From Verrucomicrobiales bacterium (GTDB lineage Bacteria > Verrucomicrobiota > Verrucomicrobiia > Limisphaerales > J093), in NCBI GenBank assembly GCA_024233215.1, contig JACKPW010000004.1, forward strand, positions 62,001 through 126,000: a DNA stretch of 64,000 bases, in the 5' to 3' direction. The notes under the pieces were generated by a model, which searched no databases, was not told the DNA's origin, and saw only the letters and a list, made by a program, of their open reading frames with translations. Of the stretch, positions 9,101 to 16,355 are shown in pieces (the stretch's first letter is position 1; each line of letters begins with the position of its first letter). The translations under genes and the position numbers were made by a program.

Positions 9101-9824
9101 GACCCATCGTGCCTTTAGCGCGGCGACCCTCGACCAGGTCCTTGCGGCGCTGCCAAACCGCCCCGCAATGGTCGAAGCCGTCACGCTCGACCCGGTGGTA
9201 TTGCTCAACCAGGAGGACGGGTTCCACCTGCTGCCGCTGCCCCGCGAGGCACGTTTCAGCCCGATATTCGGCCTGGGCGTGGCGGACTTCGACGGCGATG
9301 GAAGGGATGACGTCTTTCTCAGCCAGAACTGCCTGGCCCTGCGGCCCGAATGGCCCCGCATGGATGCGGGCCGCGGGTTGCTGTTGCAGGGTGACGGGCA
9401 GGGGGGATTCACCCCGGTTCCCGGTCAGACCTCGGGGATCACGATTCAGGGCGAAGGCCGGGGAGTCGCGATGGCGGATTTTGATCATGACGGTCGTCCG
9501 GACCTTGCGGTTGGCGAAAATGGCACCACCACGCATCTCTACCTGAACCGCCACTCGGCGGCGGGCATCCGACTACGGCTTGATGCGGGCCCGGCAAATC
9601 CGTGGGGGATAGGAGCGGTCGTCCGGACGAAGGACGGCAACCGGTGGGGCGCTGCCCGGGAAGTGCGGCTGGGGGGAGGCTGGTGGTCGGCTGACGCGCC
9701 GGTGATCCTGATCCCTCGTCCGACCGGCGCGATGAGGATCGAAGTGCGCTGGCCGGGGGGGACAACCACGGAAGAACAGATTCCTGCCGGCTCGACGGAA
9801 GTCCTCATCCGCCACGAGCGGTAA
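6180..9824 (+). CDS. secreted FG-GAP/VCBS repeat protein with two ASPIC/UnbV domains
   Basis: A 1,214-residue secreted protein. The start at ATG 6180 gives a good signal peptide (hydrophobic core and an Ala-rich cleavage region by about residue 22); an upstream in-frame ATG at 6093 would add a charged 29-residue extension. The body consists of FG-GAP repeats with calcium-binding loops such as DFDGDGRCDLYF, DVDGDGDLDLYV, DINGDGWPDIYV, DLDGDGWEDLLV and DFNGDGRLDLIV. An ASPIC/UnbV domain follows the first block of repeats (GIGAKVRLEG ... VDWPDGRRTVVEDV, about nt 7770-8010). A second set of repeats ends in another ASPIC domain (GIGAVVRTKDG ... VRWPGGTTTEE) at the C-terminus. Such beta-propeller proteins are cell-surface or extracellular and often bind carbohydrate or protein, but no enzymatic role is known. 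The layout looks like an internal duplication. Confidence 0.85.
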   Translation: MASTTVAGVVAALGLSSWIAAGETVVKPLSPSGSGTPVGFTELAGPAVGIDFRNLLPDEALIQNINLANGSGVAAGDFDGDGRCDLYFCAVDGTNTLYRNLGDWRFEDCTAESGLTQPYPHCTGAVFADLNGDAALDLLVSSLGGGVHSYLNDGTGRFRETTAEAGLSSTHGSTTMALGDVDGDGDLDLYVANYGAMSYIRSAGRAEVKQVNGQWVFTGPMANRLSLVNGRIQEIGEPDVLLLNDGMGGFAALPWTGENFLDELGRPMAAPPDYGLTAQIRDINGDGWPDIYVCNDFQTPDRLWLNDNHGHFRLIPRLAIRHESFSAMSVDFADIDRDGFLDFFVTEMWPRDPRVRQRQITGSTPVFPLPGRYDNRPDVVRNTLFRNRGDDTYAEIAHFSGVEGSDWTWSQAFLDVDLDGYEDLMVINGMLQDVQDRDTGQRIRNLGKQTVEESRLNLLLYPPFLTPNVVWRNQGDLTFTDRSVNWGFAATNISTGLVLADLDNDGDQDAIVNTLRGGPLLYRNNVQAARVAVRLHGPAGNTQGIGAKVRLEGGPVPEQMQEIVAGGRYLGGDDPMRTFAAAPAHGPLVIRVDWPDGRRTVVEDVLPNHLYEIGHVGSTVSKPVNSSTPPPWFQDLSGPLNHVHHEEAFDDYARQPLLYRQFSSLGPGVTWCDLDGDGWEDLLVGSGKGGRLAAFRNQQGRALTLRTEAPFNTPAIRDLTTLLPVPETNGTVAILAGSANYEDGIVAGSLARTYDVAAGAMRDELPAPTASTGPMAMADYDADGDLDLFVGGQIVAGRYPEPADSWLFRREGGAWKPDAAGTALLRGVGRVNGAVWTDLTGDGYPELVLAGEWGPIRMFRNAGGRLDPWNPPLKNAPSGSPTTLDALTGWWTGIQAGDFNGDGRLDLIVGNWGGNTGYHANPDHPLRLYYGDLLEQGVVDVIETTWVPQLDSEAPLRPLSALSRAIPVLGAAFPTHRAFSAATLDQVLAALPNRPAMVEAVTLDPVVLLNQEDGFHLLPLPREARFSPIFGLGVADFDGDGRDDVFLSQNCLALRPEWPRMDAGRGLLLQGDGQGGFTPVPGQTSGITIQGEGRGVAMADFDHDGRPDLAVGENGTTTHLYLNRHSAAGIRLRLDAGPANPWGIGAVVRTKDGNRWGAAREVRLGGGWWSADAPVILIPRPTGAMRIEVRWPGGTTTEEQIPAGSTEVLIRHER

Positions 9825-9895
9825 CGCCCGACAAATCATGCCGCGGGAGGACGGGGCTCGGCCGCGCCGAAACGCGCCCCCATCGTTGCCCGCGA

Positions 9896-12019
9896 TCAGC
9901 GGCTTCCGTAGACCTCCAGTTCGGCGACCCTCGCCAAGCCATCCAGGCCCGGTTCCTCCACTGAGAGTCTCAGTTGATCGGCGGTGACCGGGGTGAGATC
10001 GAAGTCGGTGACGTCCACCGGGTCGCCCCGAAACTCGCCGATGGTTCGCCAAGCCCCATCCTGCAATCGGACCTGCACGGTGAAAGCACGCGGATTGAGC
10101 GTGGGACTGAGGCCGGCGGCGCCAGCGTGACGAACCAGACAGCGATGAAGGCGGTAACGCCCCCCGAAAGCGAGTTCCACCATGTTGCTGTCGGGGCTCG
10201 ATGATTGCCAGAAGGTGTTCGGAGTGCCGTCGATGGCAAGTTCCGGCCGGGTCCGGGAATCGCCGCCCCGCACCTCGACTCCCGGCAGAAGCGCCAGGTT
10301 GAAGGGCAATCCCTCCGCCTGGTTGTGAAGGTTGAAATAGTGGTCCGCGCGAACAAAAGTCACCTGACCCGGAAATCGGCGGGTCAGTTCCTCCTGGAGC
10401 CCAACGATCCGGTCCGGCTTCATCTCCCCCCAGATGCTCACCTGATAGGCCAGAAACAGGGGTGAACATCCATCCCATTGCTCGATCTGACCGGTGAGCG
10501 AGCGACGGATGTGCTCATAGGTGCCGACGTAGGGAACCACCAACCGGTCGAACCACAGGTGGCCGGCTTCCACGCTTCCCGCAACGGAGGGAACGTCCCT
10601 GAAATTCTGGACCGTGGCCCCGTACAAGGTGCGACAGTGCTCGGCGTAGGCTGCCCGGTGCATGGGTAACGCCTGGTCCCAGATCGTCACCCCCCTCAGT
10701 CCGGCCCGCTGCAGATAGGTCTCCGTCAGGCGGGCGTATCCCGCCATCCGCCGGGGATCCTCGAGAGGGTTCCCCACCGGGGCGCCGGGTTCCTCCAGGG
10801 TGTTGAATGGCATCAGATAACCCATCCCGGATGGGCCGTTGACGAAGCAGTCATTCGTCGTGGCGGTGGTGTAGTAATAGTTGAGGATCCCCGGGGCGAT
10901 GTCGACCAGGCCCGGCGCAATCGTCCAGTTCAAGGGAACCCGACCGCGGCTGGGGCTCGCCCGGTCCCAGATCCGCCGGAGGGCCCGCTGCGTATACTGG
11001 ATGTTGTCCCCGTCACTGATGAAGATCGCCACATACACTTGGTTGGTCAGGGCGGGCATCCTGGGAACGAGCGGAATTAGGATTCGGGGGTCCGTCCCGG
11101 AATAGACGCTGCCGCTGATGAAATGGTCGGCCGGCAACGTGCCAATGCCGAACTCGGAAGCCGTGGTGATGCCGGATCGCTCGGTGGAGTACCACCCCAG
11201 CACCACCCCCTCCCCGGCCGTCATGTCCCCAAGGAAGCGACGCATCAGGGCGCGTTCCTCCGGAATGCGGTTGTCCAGCCAGACCACTGCCGCACCGCAC
11301 GCGGCGGCAATGTCCCGGGTATGATGAAAGTCGCCCCCCCGGTTCTCGGGCCGGGCACTCACGATCAGCCGTTTCTCGCATAGCGGCCACACCGTCTCAT
11401 ACAGGTGCCGGTAAACCTCGAGCGGTGAGGTTCCTTCCAGCTCCGTCAGGTCCTCCACCACCTCGAGATGAATCCCGTGTGCCTCAAGTTCGCCACGCAC
11501 CCCGGTCGTCACCGGCAACGCCTGACGCAGCCCCGCCACGGTCCCCGCCAGATTCCGGTGGTGCGGGCTGAGATCCGGATCATAAACCACCAGGCCGGCA
11601 ACCTCCCCGGCGAATTTCGCCACAAGGTCATACCGGGTTTCGTGATCATACCGATGCCCCACCGTCAGTCCCACCGTCGCGGTTTCCGGCCAGGTGTCCC
11701 GCCCCTCGTCGGAACGGGCATCAAGCAGGAGGATTCGTGGGCGTTCCCGGTTGACCTGACCCTGCAGGGCCGAGAAGGTGATTTGCTCATCCCGGGAAAG
11801 TGCCTGGACCTCGATGGCGTCCAGCGCCGGGGCCGGGGTCGCAAACCGCGGCAACGCCTGCCCCCTTGGCCATGCAATGCCATGGGTCAGAGGCGCAACC
11901 TCCGGGTGGGGAACATAACGGTTGCGAACCGCGGCATCCCCGCCAAACGCGTCTCCCGGCCAGCCTCCGAGAACCAAGCCCAGGCTGCCGAGCCCGATGA
12001 GTCGTCGAATAGTCTCCAT
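9896..12019 (-). CDS. secreted GxGYxYP-family putative glycoside hydrolase with C-terminal discoidin-like domain
   Basis: A 707-residue exported protein with an N-terminal signal peptide (residues 1-26, ending GDAFG). The central region matches the GxGYxYP family: an N-terminal part with NRERPRILLLDAR, the phrase FISDGDNIQY, and the family-naming region NGPSGMGYLMP, which is close to but not identical with the GxGYxYP consensus (Leu-Met replaces the x-Tyr part). The last 130 residues look like an F5/8 type C (discoidin) sugar-binding domain, with ELAIDGTPNTFWQSSSPDSN and a final VAELEVYG strand. GxGYxYP proteins occur in gut and environmental carbohydrate degraders and are believed to act on glycans; the reaction is not established. 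ATG 12019 was chosen over the longer open frame because it starts the signal peptide. An ROK protein is encoded divergently 161 bases away, consistent with sugar metabolism. Confidence 0.75.
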   Translation of the reverse strand: METIRRLIGLGSLGLVLGGWPGDAFGGDAAVRNRYVPHPEVAPLTHGIAWPRGQALPRFATPAPALDAIEVQALSRDEQITFSALQGQVNRERPRILLLDARSDEGRDTWPETATVGLTVGHRYDHETRYDLVAKFAGEVAGLVVYDPDLSPHHRNLAGTVAGLRQALPVTTGVRGELEAHGIHLEVVEDLTELEGTSPLEVYRHLYETVWPLCEKRLIVSARPENRGGDFHHTRDIAAACGAAVVWLDNRIPEERALMRRFLGDMTAGEGVVLGWYSTERSGITTASEFGIGTLPADHFISGSVYSGTDPRILIPLVPRMPALTNQVYVAIFISDGDNIQYTQRALRRIWDRASPSRGRVPLNWTIAPGLVDIAPGILNYYYTTATTNDCFVNGPSGMGYLMPFNTLEEPGAPVGNPLEDPRRMAGYARLTETYLQRAGLRGVTIWDQALPMHRAAYAEHCRTLYGATVQNFRDVPSVAGSVEAGHLWFDRLVVPYVGTYEHIRRSLTGQIEQWDGCSPLFLAYQVSIWGEMKPDRIVGLQEELTRRFPGQVTFVRADHYFNLHNQAEGLPFNLALLPGVEVRGGDSRTRPELAIDGTPNTFWQSSSPDSNMVELAFGGRYRLHRCLVRHAGAAGLSPTLNPRAFTVQVRLQDGAWRTIGEFRGDPVDVTDFDLTPVTADQLRLSVEEPGLDGLARVAELEVYGSR

Positions 12020-12180
12020 GTTCAGCCCTCGCCTCCGCCCCCACACTCCGGGGTAGCCCCTGCTCAATACGAGATCACGAACACTCTGCGACTCCAAGGG
12101 ACTCCGGACAAGCCAACAACAAACGGAACCCGCTCCCGGTGCGGCAAAGTCCCTGGTTCCGCGTTTTCTTCAGTCGGGGC

Positions 12181-13128
12181 ATGGGATACAACCGCGGCGT
12201 GAACGCACAGTTGCTGGGCATCGAAATCGGCGGAACCAAGCTCCAGATCGTCACCGGCCAGGCCGACGGCACCATCACGGACCGGCGACGGTTGGCAGTG
12301 AACCCCGCGGCAGGTGGCGAGGGGATCCGCCGGCAGATTGCGGAGAACCTGCCTGGCCTCCTGGAACGTTGGAAACCCACCGGGATTGGCGTGGGGTTCG
12401 GGGGCCCGGTGGATGCCCGGAGCGGCCGCATCTGCCGGTCGCACCAGATCGAGGGCTGGGACGGGTTCCCCTTGACGGAGTGGCTGACCGCACAGACCGG
12501 TCTGCCGGCAGTAGTGGAAAACGATGCGAACACCGCCGCCGTGGGGGAGGCGCGAATCGGAGCCGGTCACGGGTGCGACCCGGTCTTCTATGTCACCCTG
12601 GGAAGTGGGGTTGGAGGCGGGCTCGCAGTAAATGGAGCGGTCTACCACGGAACCCCCCCGGGAGAAGCGGAACTGGGACATGTGCGACTCGACCGCAGCG
12701 GCACCACCGTGGAATCCCGCTGTTCCGGCTGGGCCGTGGACCGTGCAGTCCGGGACTTCGCCGCCGCACATCCGGCCACTCGACTGGCAAACCGGGTCCG
12801 AAGCAACCCGGGATCGGAGGCTCGTCAGCTTGGCCCCGCGCTCGCCGGGGGAGATACCGACGCGCTGAGGATTCTGGAAGCCGTTGCTGACGACCTCGCA
12901 TTCGGCTTGTCCCACGTGGTGCACCTGATGCACCCGGGAGTGATTGTCCTTGGCGGCGGTCTGTCACTGCTTGGGGAACCGCTGCGACGGGCGGTTGGAG
13001 CCGCGTTGCCCGGCATGCTGATGGACGCCTTCGAGCCCGGACCGGAAATCCGGCTGGCGGCGCTGGGTGAGGATGCGGTTCCCCGTGGCGCATTGCTGCT
13101 GGCAGGAGATAGCCCCGCCACCCGCTGA
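12181..13128 (+). CDS. ROK-family sugar kinase or regulator
   Basis: A 315-residue ROK protein without the N-terminal helix-turn-helix of NagC/XylR-type repressors, so a kinase role (glucokinase, N-acetylglucosamine or N-acetylmannosamine kinase-like) is more likely. The phosphate-1 loop GIEIGGTK, GFGGPVDARSGRI, ENDANTAA with the catalytic Asp, and the LGSGVGGGL adenosine loop are clear. The ROK signature continues as GEAELGHVRL, but the zinc-binding CxCGxxGCxE that normally follows is replaced by a stretch with a single Cys (SRCSGWAVD). ATG 12181 is used; GTG 12199 is an alternative. The gene is read divergently from the GxGYxYP gene. Confidence 0.78.
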   Translation: MGYNRGVNAQLLGIEIGGTKLQIVTGQADGTITDRRRLAVNPAAGGEGIRRQIAENLPGLLERWKPTGIGVGFGGPVDARSGRICRSHQIEGWDGFPLTEWLTAQTGLPAVVENDANTAAVGEARIGAGHGCDPVFYVTLGSGVGGGLAVNGAVYHGTPPGEAELGHVRLDRSGTTVESRCSGWAVDRAVRDFAAAHPATRLANRVRSNPGSEARQLGPALAGGDTDALRILEAVADDLAFGLSHVVHLMHPGVIVLGGGLSLLGEPLRRAVGAALPGMLMDAFEPGPEIRLAALGEDAVPRGALLLAGDSPATR

Positions 13129-13166
13129 CCGCACCGCACCGCCCGCAATCCGCCCGACTCGGGTGG

Positions 13167-14027
13167 TTACGGTTTCAGACCGTCCAGCAGGGCCTGCACG
13201 TCCGGGGACGGCTTCAATTGCGACACGCTCGCGGACTCGGAGGCTCCGGTGTCGATCCACCAACGCAGCACGGCGACCTCCTGGACAGTGGGCTGGGGTT
13301 TCCCCTCCGGGGGCATGTGCTCATCGTCCGTGAGGGGCAGGTGGATCCGTTGCACCAGCAGGCTGTCTGCGGCTCGACCCGCCACCAGGACGGGGCCCGT
13401 ATCCCCGCCGGTAAGCAGCGCCTCCACGGAGTCACAACGGAGCCCCCCTTTGGCCTTCTCCGGGCCATGACAGCCCACGCAGTTCCGCTCCAGGATAGGC
13501 CGCACGTATCCCGCGTAGACCCCTGGACCGGCGTCCTCCCCACCCGCGGCAGCCGCGGCCGGGTCAACCGGTCCCGTGCCGAGCCAGGTTCGCAATGGCT
13601 CCGGCGCATGACGAGTCAGGTAGCCCCGACCGTGAGTGAGGGTACCTCCCTTGTGGCTGGAGACGAGCATCAGACCGAGGGTGGCCGCCAGCCCCAAACG
13701 GTAGCCCAAAACACGTCCGCGCCCCTGCAACCAGAGCAACGCCACACTCAGCACCCCCACCCCAATGCCCGTGTAGAAATGGAAGTCCACCAGGTCCTGG
13801 TCGTAACCGCCCCCGCGCGAAAGCAACCAGCCGCAAACCACCGTCAGGACGACCGCCGGAACCAGCATCAAGAGGATGGGGCGCCGGGCTTCGGTGGCCT
13901 GACGAAAGCGCGGCAGAATGGCCAGCACCTCGAGCCCCGCCAGCGCCACAAGGAATCCGATGGGCAGATGCAGCAGAAGCGGGTGGAACCGCCCGAAGAA
14001 GAGGCCGACGTCAGAAGCTGGATTCAT
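13167..14027 (-). CDS. DUF2231 membrane protein with C-terminal Planctomycete-type cytochrome c domain
   Basis: A 286-residue membrane protein. The N-terminal 130 residues fit DUF2231: FHPLLLHLPIGFLVALAGLE followed by further hydrophobic helices around residues 50-70, 82-100 and 108-125. After a linker comes a monoheme domain with CVGCH (about residues 183-187) in the context GYVRPILERNC and later MPPEGKPQPT and LRWWIDTGA, which is the PSCyt1/Planctomycete cytochrome c pattern. This family occurs widely in Planctomycetes and Verrucomicrobia next to surface enzymes; electron partners are unknown. The gene is read in the same direction as the multiheme cluster but lies beyond the terminator at 14179-14207, so it is probably a separate unit. 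It converges on the ROK gene with only 38 bases between stops. Confidence 0.78.
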   Translation of the reverse strand: MNPASDVGLFFGRFHPLLLHLPIGFLVALAGLEVLAILPRFRQATEARRPILLMLVPAVVLTVVCGWLLSRGGGYDQDLVDFHFYTGIGVGVLSVALLWLQGRGRVLGYRLGLAATLGLMLVSSHKGGTLTHGRGYLTRHAPEPLRTWLGTGPVDPAAAAAGGEDAGPGVYAGYVRPILERNCVGCHGPEKAKGGLRCDSVEALLTGGDTGPVLVAGRAADSLLVQRIHLPLTDDEHMPPEGKPQPTVQEVAVLRWWIDTGASESASVSQLKPSPDVQALLDGLKP

Positions 14028-14178
14028 GTGCTCAAAAGGTTCTCATTGTGGGACCGGCCACCGGAATGAACCCCGGAGACGGGTGACGGCGTGCAAGACT
14101 AGAGGGCTGTTCCGGGAGGGCAAGGGGAATTCCCGGTCCAGGCGGCGCGCAACGCGGCGCGGGGATGATGCAAAGAAA

Positions 14179-14207
14179 CGGGCCCGGAGGATCAACCACC
14201 GGGCCCG
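14179..14207 (-). terminator. intrinsic terminator of the multiheme cytochrome cluster
   Basis: CGGGCCCGG and CCGGGCCCG form a perfect 9-bp stem with an 11-base loop, 22 bases past the monoheme cytochrome stop. On the minus strand the stem is followed by TTTCTTTG, a T-rich tail. It closes the 14.2-19.4 kb gene set and separates it from the DUF2231 gene. Confidence 0.8.
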
Positions 14208-14229
14208 CGAGAAGAGGGTTGCGTCTCTG

Positions 14230-14586
14230 TTAGTCCTTCTTGAATTTCTTCATGAAGGCGATCAGGTCCTTGATCTCCTGATCCTTGAGCTTGTCACCGA
14301 ACGCCTTCATCTGCGTCTTGCCGTCCTTCTTGAGCCCTTCCTTCAAGGCCTTGAGGGCTTCCTCATCCTTGAACTTGGCCCAGACTTCAGCCTTGCTGTA
14401 GTCCTTGCACTCGAGCTTCTGGCCCATCTTGGTGTCGCCCTTGCCTTCCTTGCCATGGCACTTGGCGCATTCCTTTTCGTAGGTGGCCTTGGCCTTCGCG
14501 AGGGCGGCGGCGTCGAGTTCGGCGGCGTTCAGGGTGGCGAATCCTCCGCAAAGGGCGGCGGCGGCGATGACTGCGATATGTTTCAT
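14230..14586 (-). CDS. small periplasmic monoheme cytochrome c
   Basis: A 118-residue class I-like cytochrome c. It has a signal peptide (about residues 1-21, ending LNAA), a single heme site CAKCH at residues 40-44, and a Lys-rich acidic/basic body ending in the helix ELIxFMKKFKKD type (IKDLIAFMKKFKKD). Methionines in KMGQKL and TQMKAFGDKL are candidate sixth heme ligands. ATG 14586 begins the signal peptide; the longer open frame upstream runs into the intergenic region. As last gene of the multiheme cluster and directly before a terminator, it is a good candidate for the soluble shuttle that passes electrons between inner-membrane donors and the outer-membrane conduit. That role is inferred from context. 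Confidence 0.82.
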   Translation of the reverse strand: MKHIAVIAAAALCGGFATLNAAELDAAALAKAKATYEKECAKCHGKEGKGDTKMGQKLECKDYSKAEVWAKFKDEEALKALKEGLKKDGKTQMKAFGDKLKDQEIKDLIAFMKKFKKD

Positions 14587-14672
14587 ACGGTTATTCGGAT
14601 TTCGATCTGTTGGGGTTCCAACGTTTGCGAATTGATAGACGCCCCGGCGGGGCCGGATGTTCAAACCAACCG

Positions 14673-16334
14673 TCATTCGGCGGCGAGCTCCGCGTTCACC
14701 AAGTCCCGGGCCACGTTGAGCAGACGCCGGGCGTAGGCGCCGTTGTGGACGCCGTAACTCCCGTCGTGCTCGACGAGATAGACATTGAAACGGGCCTGCT
14801 TGATCCCGTCCGGAATGGCGCCCTGCTCGGCGCTGGACGGGCCGCTGACGCTCTCGCCGTCAGGATTCGACAGCTGCCCGACGTTGGTGTATTCCCAAGC
14901 CAGCGTCCCGTACTTGGTGCGCAGGTCCTCGGGCGCCTTCGTGAGTGCCCACTCGTTGAGCAGGTTCACCACGCGCGCCATGCGCTCCTTGATGGCCGCC
15001 TGTCCACCCTCGACCAGCATTTCCGCCAGTTCCTCGGAGCCGTGGCACTCAACACACCCCACGAAGGTCGGCTTGAACTCATGACCGGTGTAGTTCGGAT
15101 CCTCCTCGGAAGGACTCGCAGCCTCGTGGGAATGGGTGTGGCAATGGGCGCACTGCTGGTCAAGCCGGCTGTGCGTCACGAGCATCTGCTCCCCATCCGG
15201 GTCCACTCCGCCCAGACCGATCAGCATGTTGTATTGAGGGGAGTGGTGCGGCGGACGCGAACTGCTGTCCCACGTGCCGCCCCGCAGGTTGTGGCACTGC
15301 GCGCAAAGCTGCACGTCGGGATTGTATTGTTCGGCAAACGAAAGCCCGGTGTTGTAGGAGAAGTTGACCAGGGACGCCCGGGGATTCCGCAACTGTGCGT
15401 GCGGGGTGACCTCGTGGGCTGTATGGCAGACGGCGCACTCGACGGTAAAGTATGCGGCGTCCTCGCCGGTCGGATACTGCATCTGCGCGTCCGGATCCTC
15501 CTGCAACCTCTCCCAATGATTCAACATCGCCACCCGCACCGCCCCGGAATGGCAACTGCCGCACGCGTTCATGCGTGATTCCCCCGACGTGATGAAGCCC
15601 TCACCGACATGGTCGTCCATGACCGCGTGGGCGGACTGGACCCACTCGTCGTAGGTGGGATGATGCGCGTCGGTATGGCACCCGCCGCACGCCTCGGAAG
15701 CGAGGGTGACCTTCGGCTGCATGCCCTCGTCAAAGGGGTTGAAGGCATGGTTGCCCCCGGGACCGTGGCAGTTTTCGCACTGCACGCCGCCCAATTGCGG
15801 CGTCTGCTCCGCACTGACAAACCCGCTGGGCTGGCCGAGGCCGACGACATGACAACCCAGGCAACTGGCATTGTGGTCCATGCCGATGTTCGCCAGGGTC
15901 TGCAGCGCATGGGCGTGGCCGGTCTCGTTCCATTGCGTGTGCACATCACGATGGCACCTTCCGCACTCCTTCGCCCCGACGTAGATCGGGTCGGCCGCGC
16001 GCACCCGGAAGATCTCCATCGGGCTGGCGACATCCAGCGTGGCGGACGTTCCCGCCTGGATGCCGCCGATGGCCTGCCAGATGGGATCCGCCGCACTCGG
16101 GGATCCCTCCACCTGATACGGCGGCGTCAGCCCCTGCCATCCGAGGGTCACCGATCCGCCCTCCTCGGTCAGGGTGTGGATCGTCGGCCGGGGATTCAGC
16201 CCGCCCACGGCGGTGCCAACCGGTTTGTACATTTCCTTCGGCTCACCCTCCGCACCCAGCGCGGTGGTCATCGCCAAGGTTGCGACCAGCGCGGTGAGGG
16301 TCATTCGTCGCCGGGGATTGCTGGGATGGTTCAT
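14673..16334 (-). CDS. nonaheme c-type cytochrome with N-terminal beta-sandwich-like domain
   Basis: A 553-residue exported cytochrome. A signal peptide occupies residues 1-28. Residues about 47-113 hold no heme site and read like the small beta-sandwich modules of secreted Verrucomicrobia proteins (VTLGWQGLTPPYQVEGSPS ... EIFRVRA). Nine CxxCH heme sites follow: CGRCH (124-128), CLGCH, CENCH, CGGCH, CGSCH, CAVCH, CAQCH, CAHCH and CVECH. Extra histidines (HAHALQ, HHSPQYN, THSHEA) are candidate distal ligands. The C-terminal 130 residues lack hemes. The gene is 21 bases after the barrel gene and 86 bases before the monoheme gene. In porin-cytochrome conduits the outermost multiheme protein delivers electrons to extracellular acceptors; this protein is the candidate for that position. 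Confidence 0.85.
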   Translation of the reverse strand: MNHPSNPRRRMTLTALVATLAMTTALGAEGEPKEMYKPVGTAVGGLNPRPTIHTLTEEGGSVTLGWQGLTPPYQVEGSPSAADPIWQAIGGIQAGTSATLDVASPMEIFRVRAADPIYVGAKECGRCHRDVHTQWNETGHAHALQTLANIGMDHNASCLGCHVVGLGQPSGFVSAEQTPQLGGVQCENCHGPGGNHAFNPFDEGMQPKVTLASEACGGCHTDAHHPTYDEWVQSAHAVMDDHVGEGFITSGESRMNACGSCHSGAVRVAMLNHWERLQEDPDAQMQYPTGEDAAYFTVECAVCHTAHEVTPHAQLRNPRASLVNFSYNTGLSFAEQYNPDVQLCAQCHNLRGGTWDSSSRPPHHSPQYNMLIGLGGVDPDGEQMLVTHSRLDQQCAHCHTHSHEAASPSEEDPNYTGHEFKPTFVGCVECHGSEELAEMLVEGGQAAIKERMARVVNLLNEWALTKAPEDLRTKYGTLAWEYTNVGQLSNPDGESVSGPSSAEQGAIPDGIKQARFNVYLVEHDGSYGVHNGAYARRLLNVARDLVNAELAAE

Positions 16335-16355
16335 CTCGCTTTGCTCGGATGGGGG

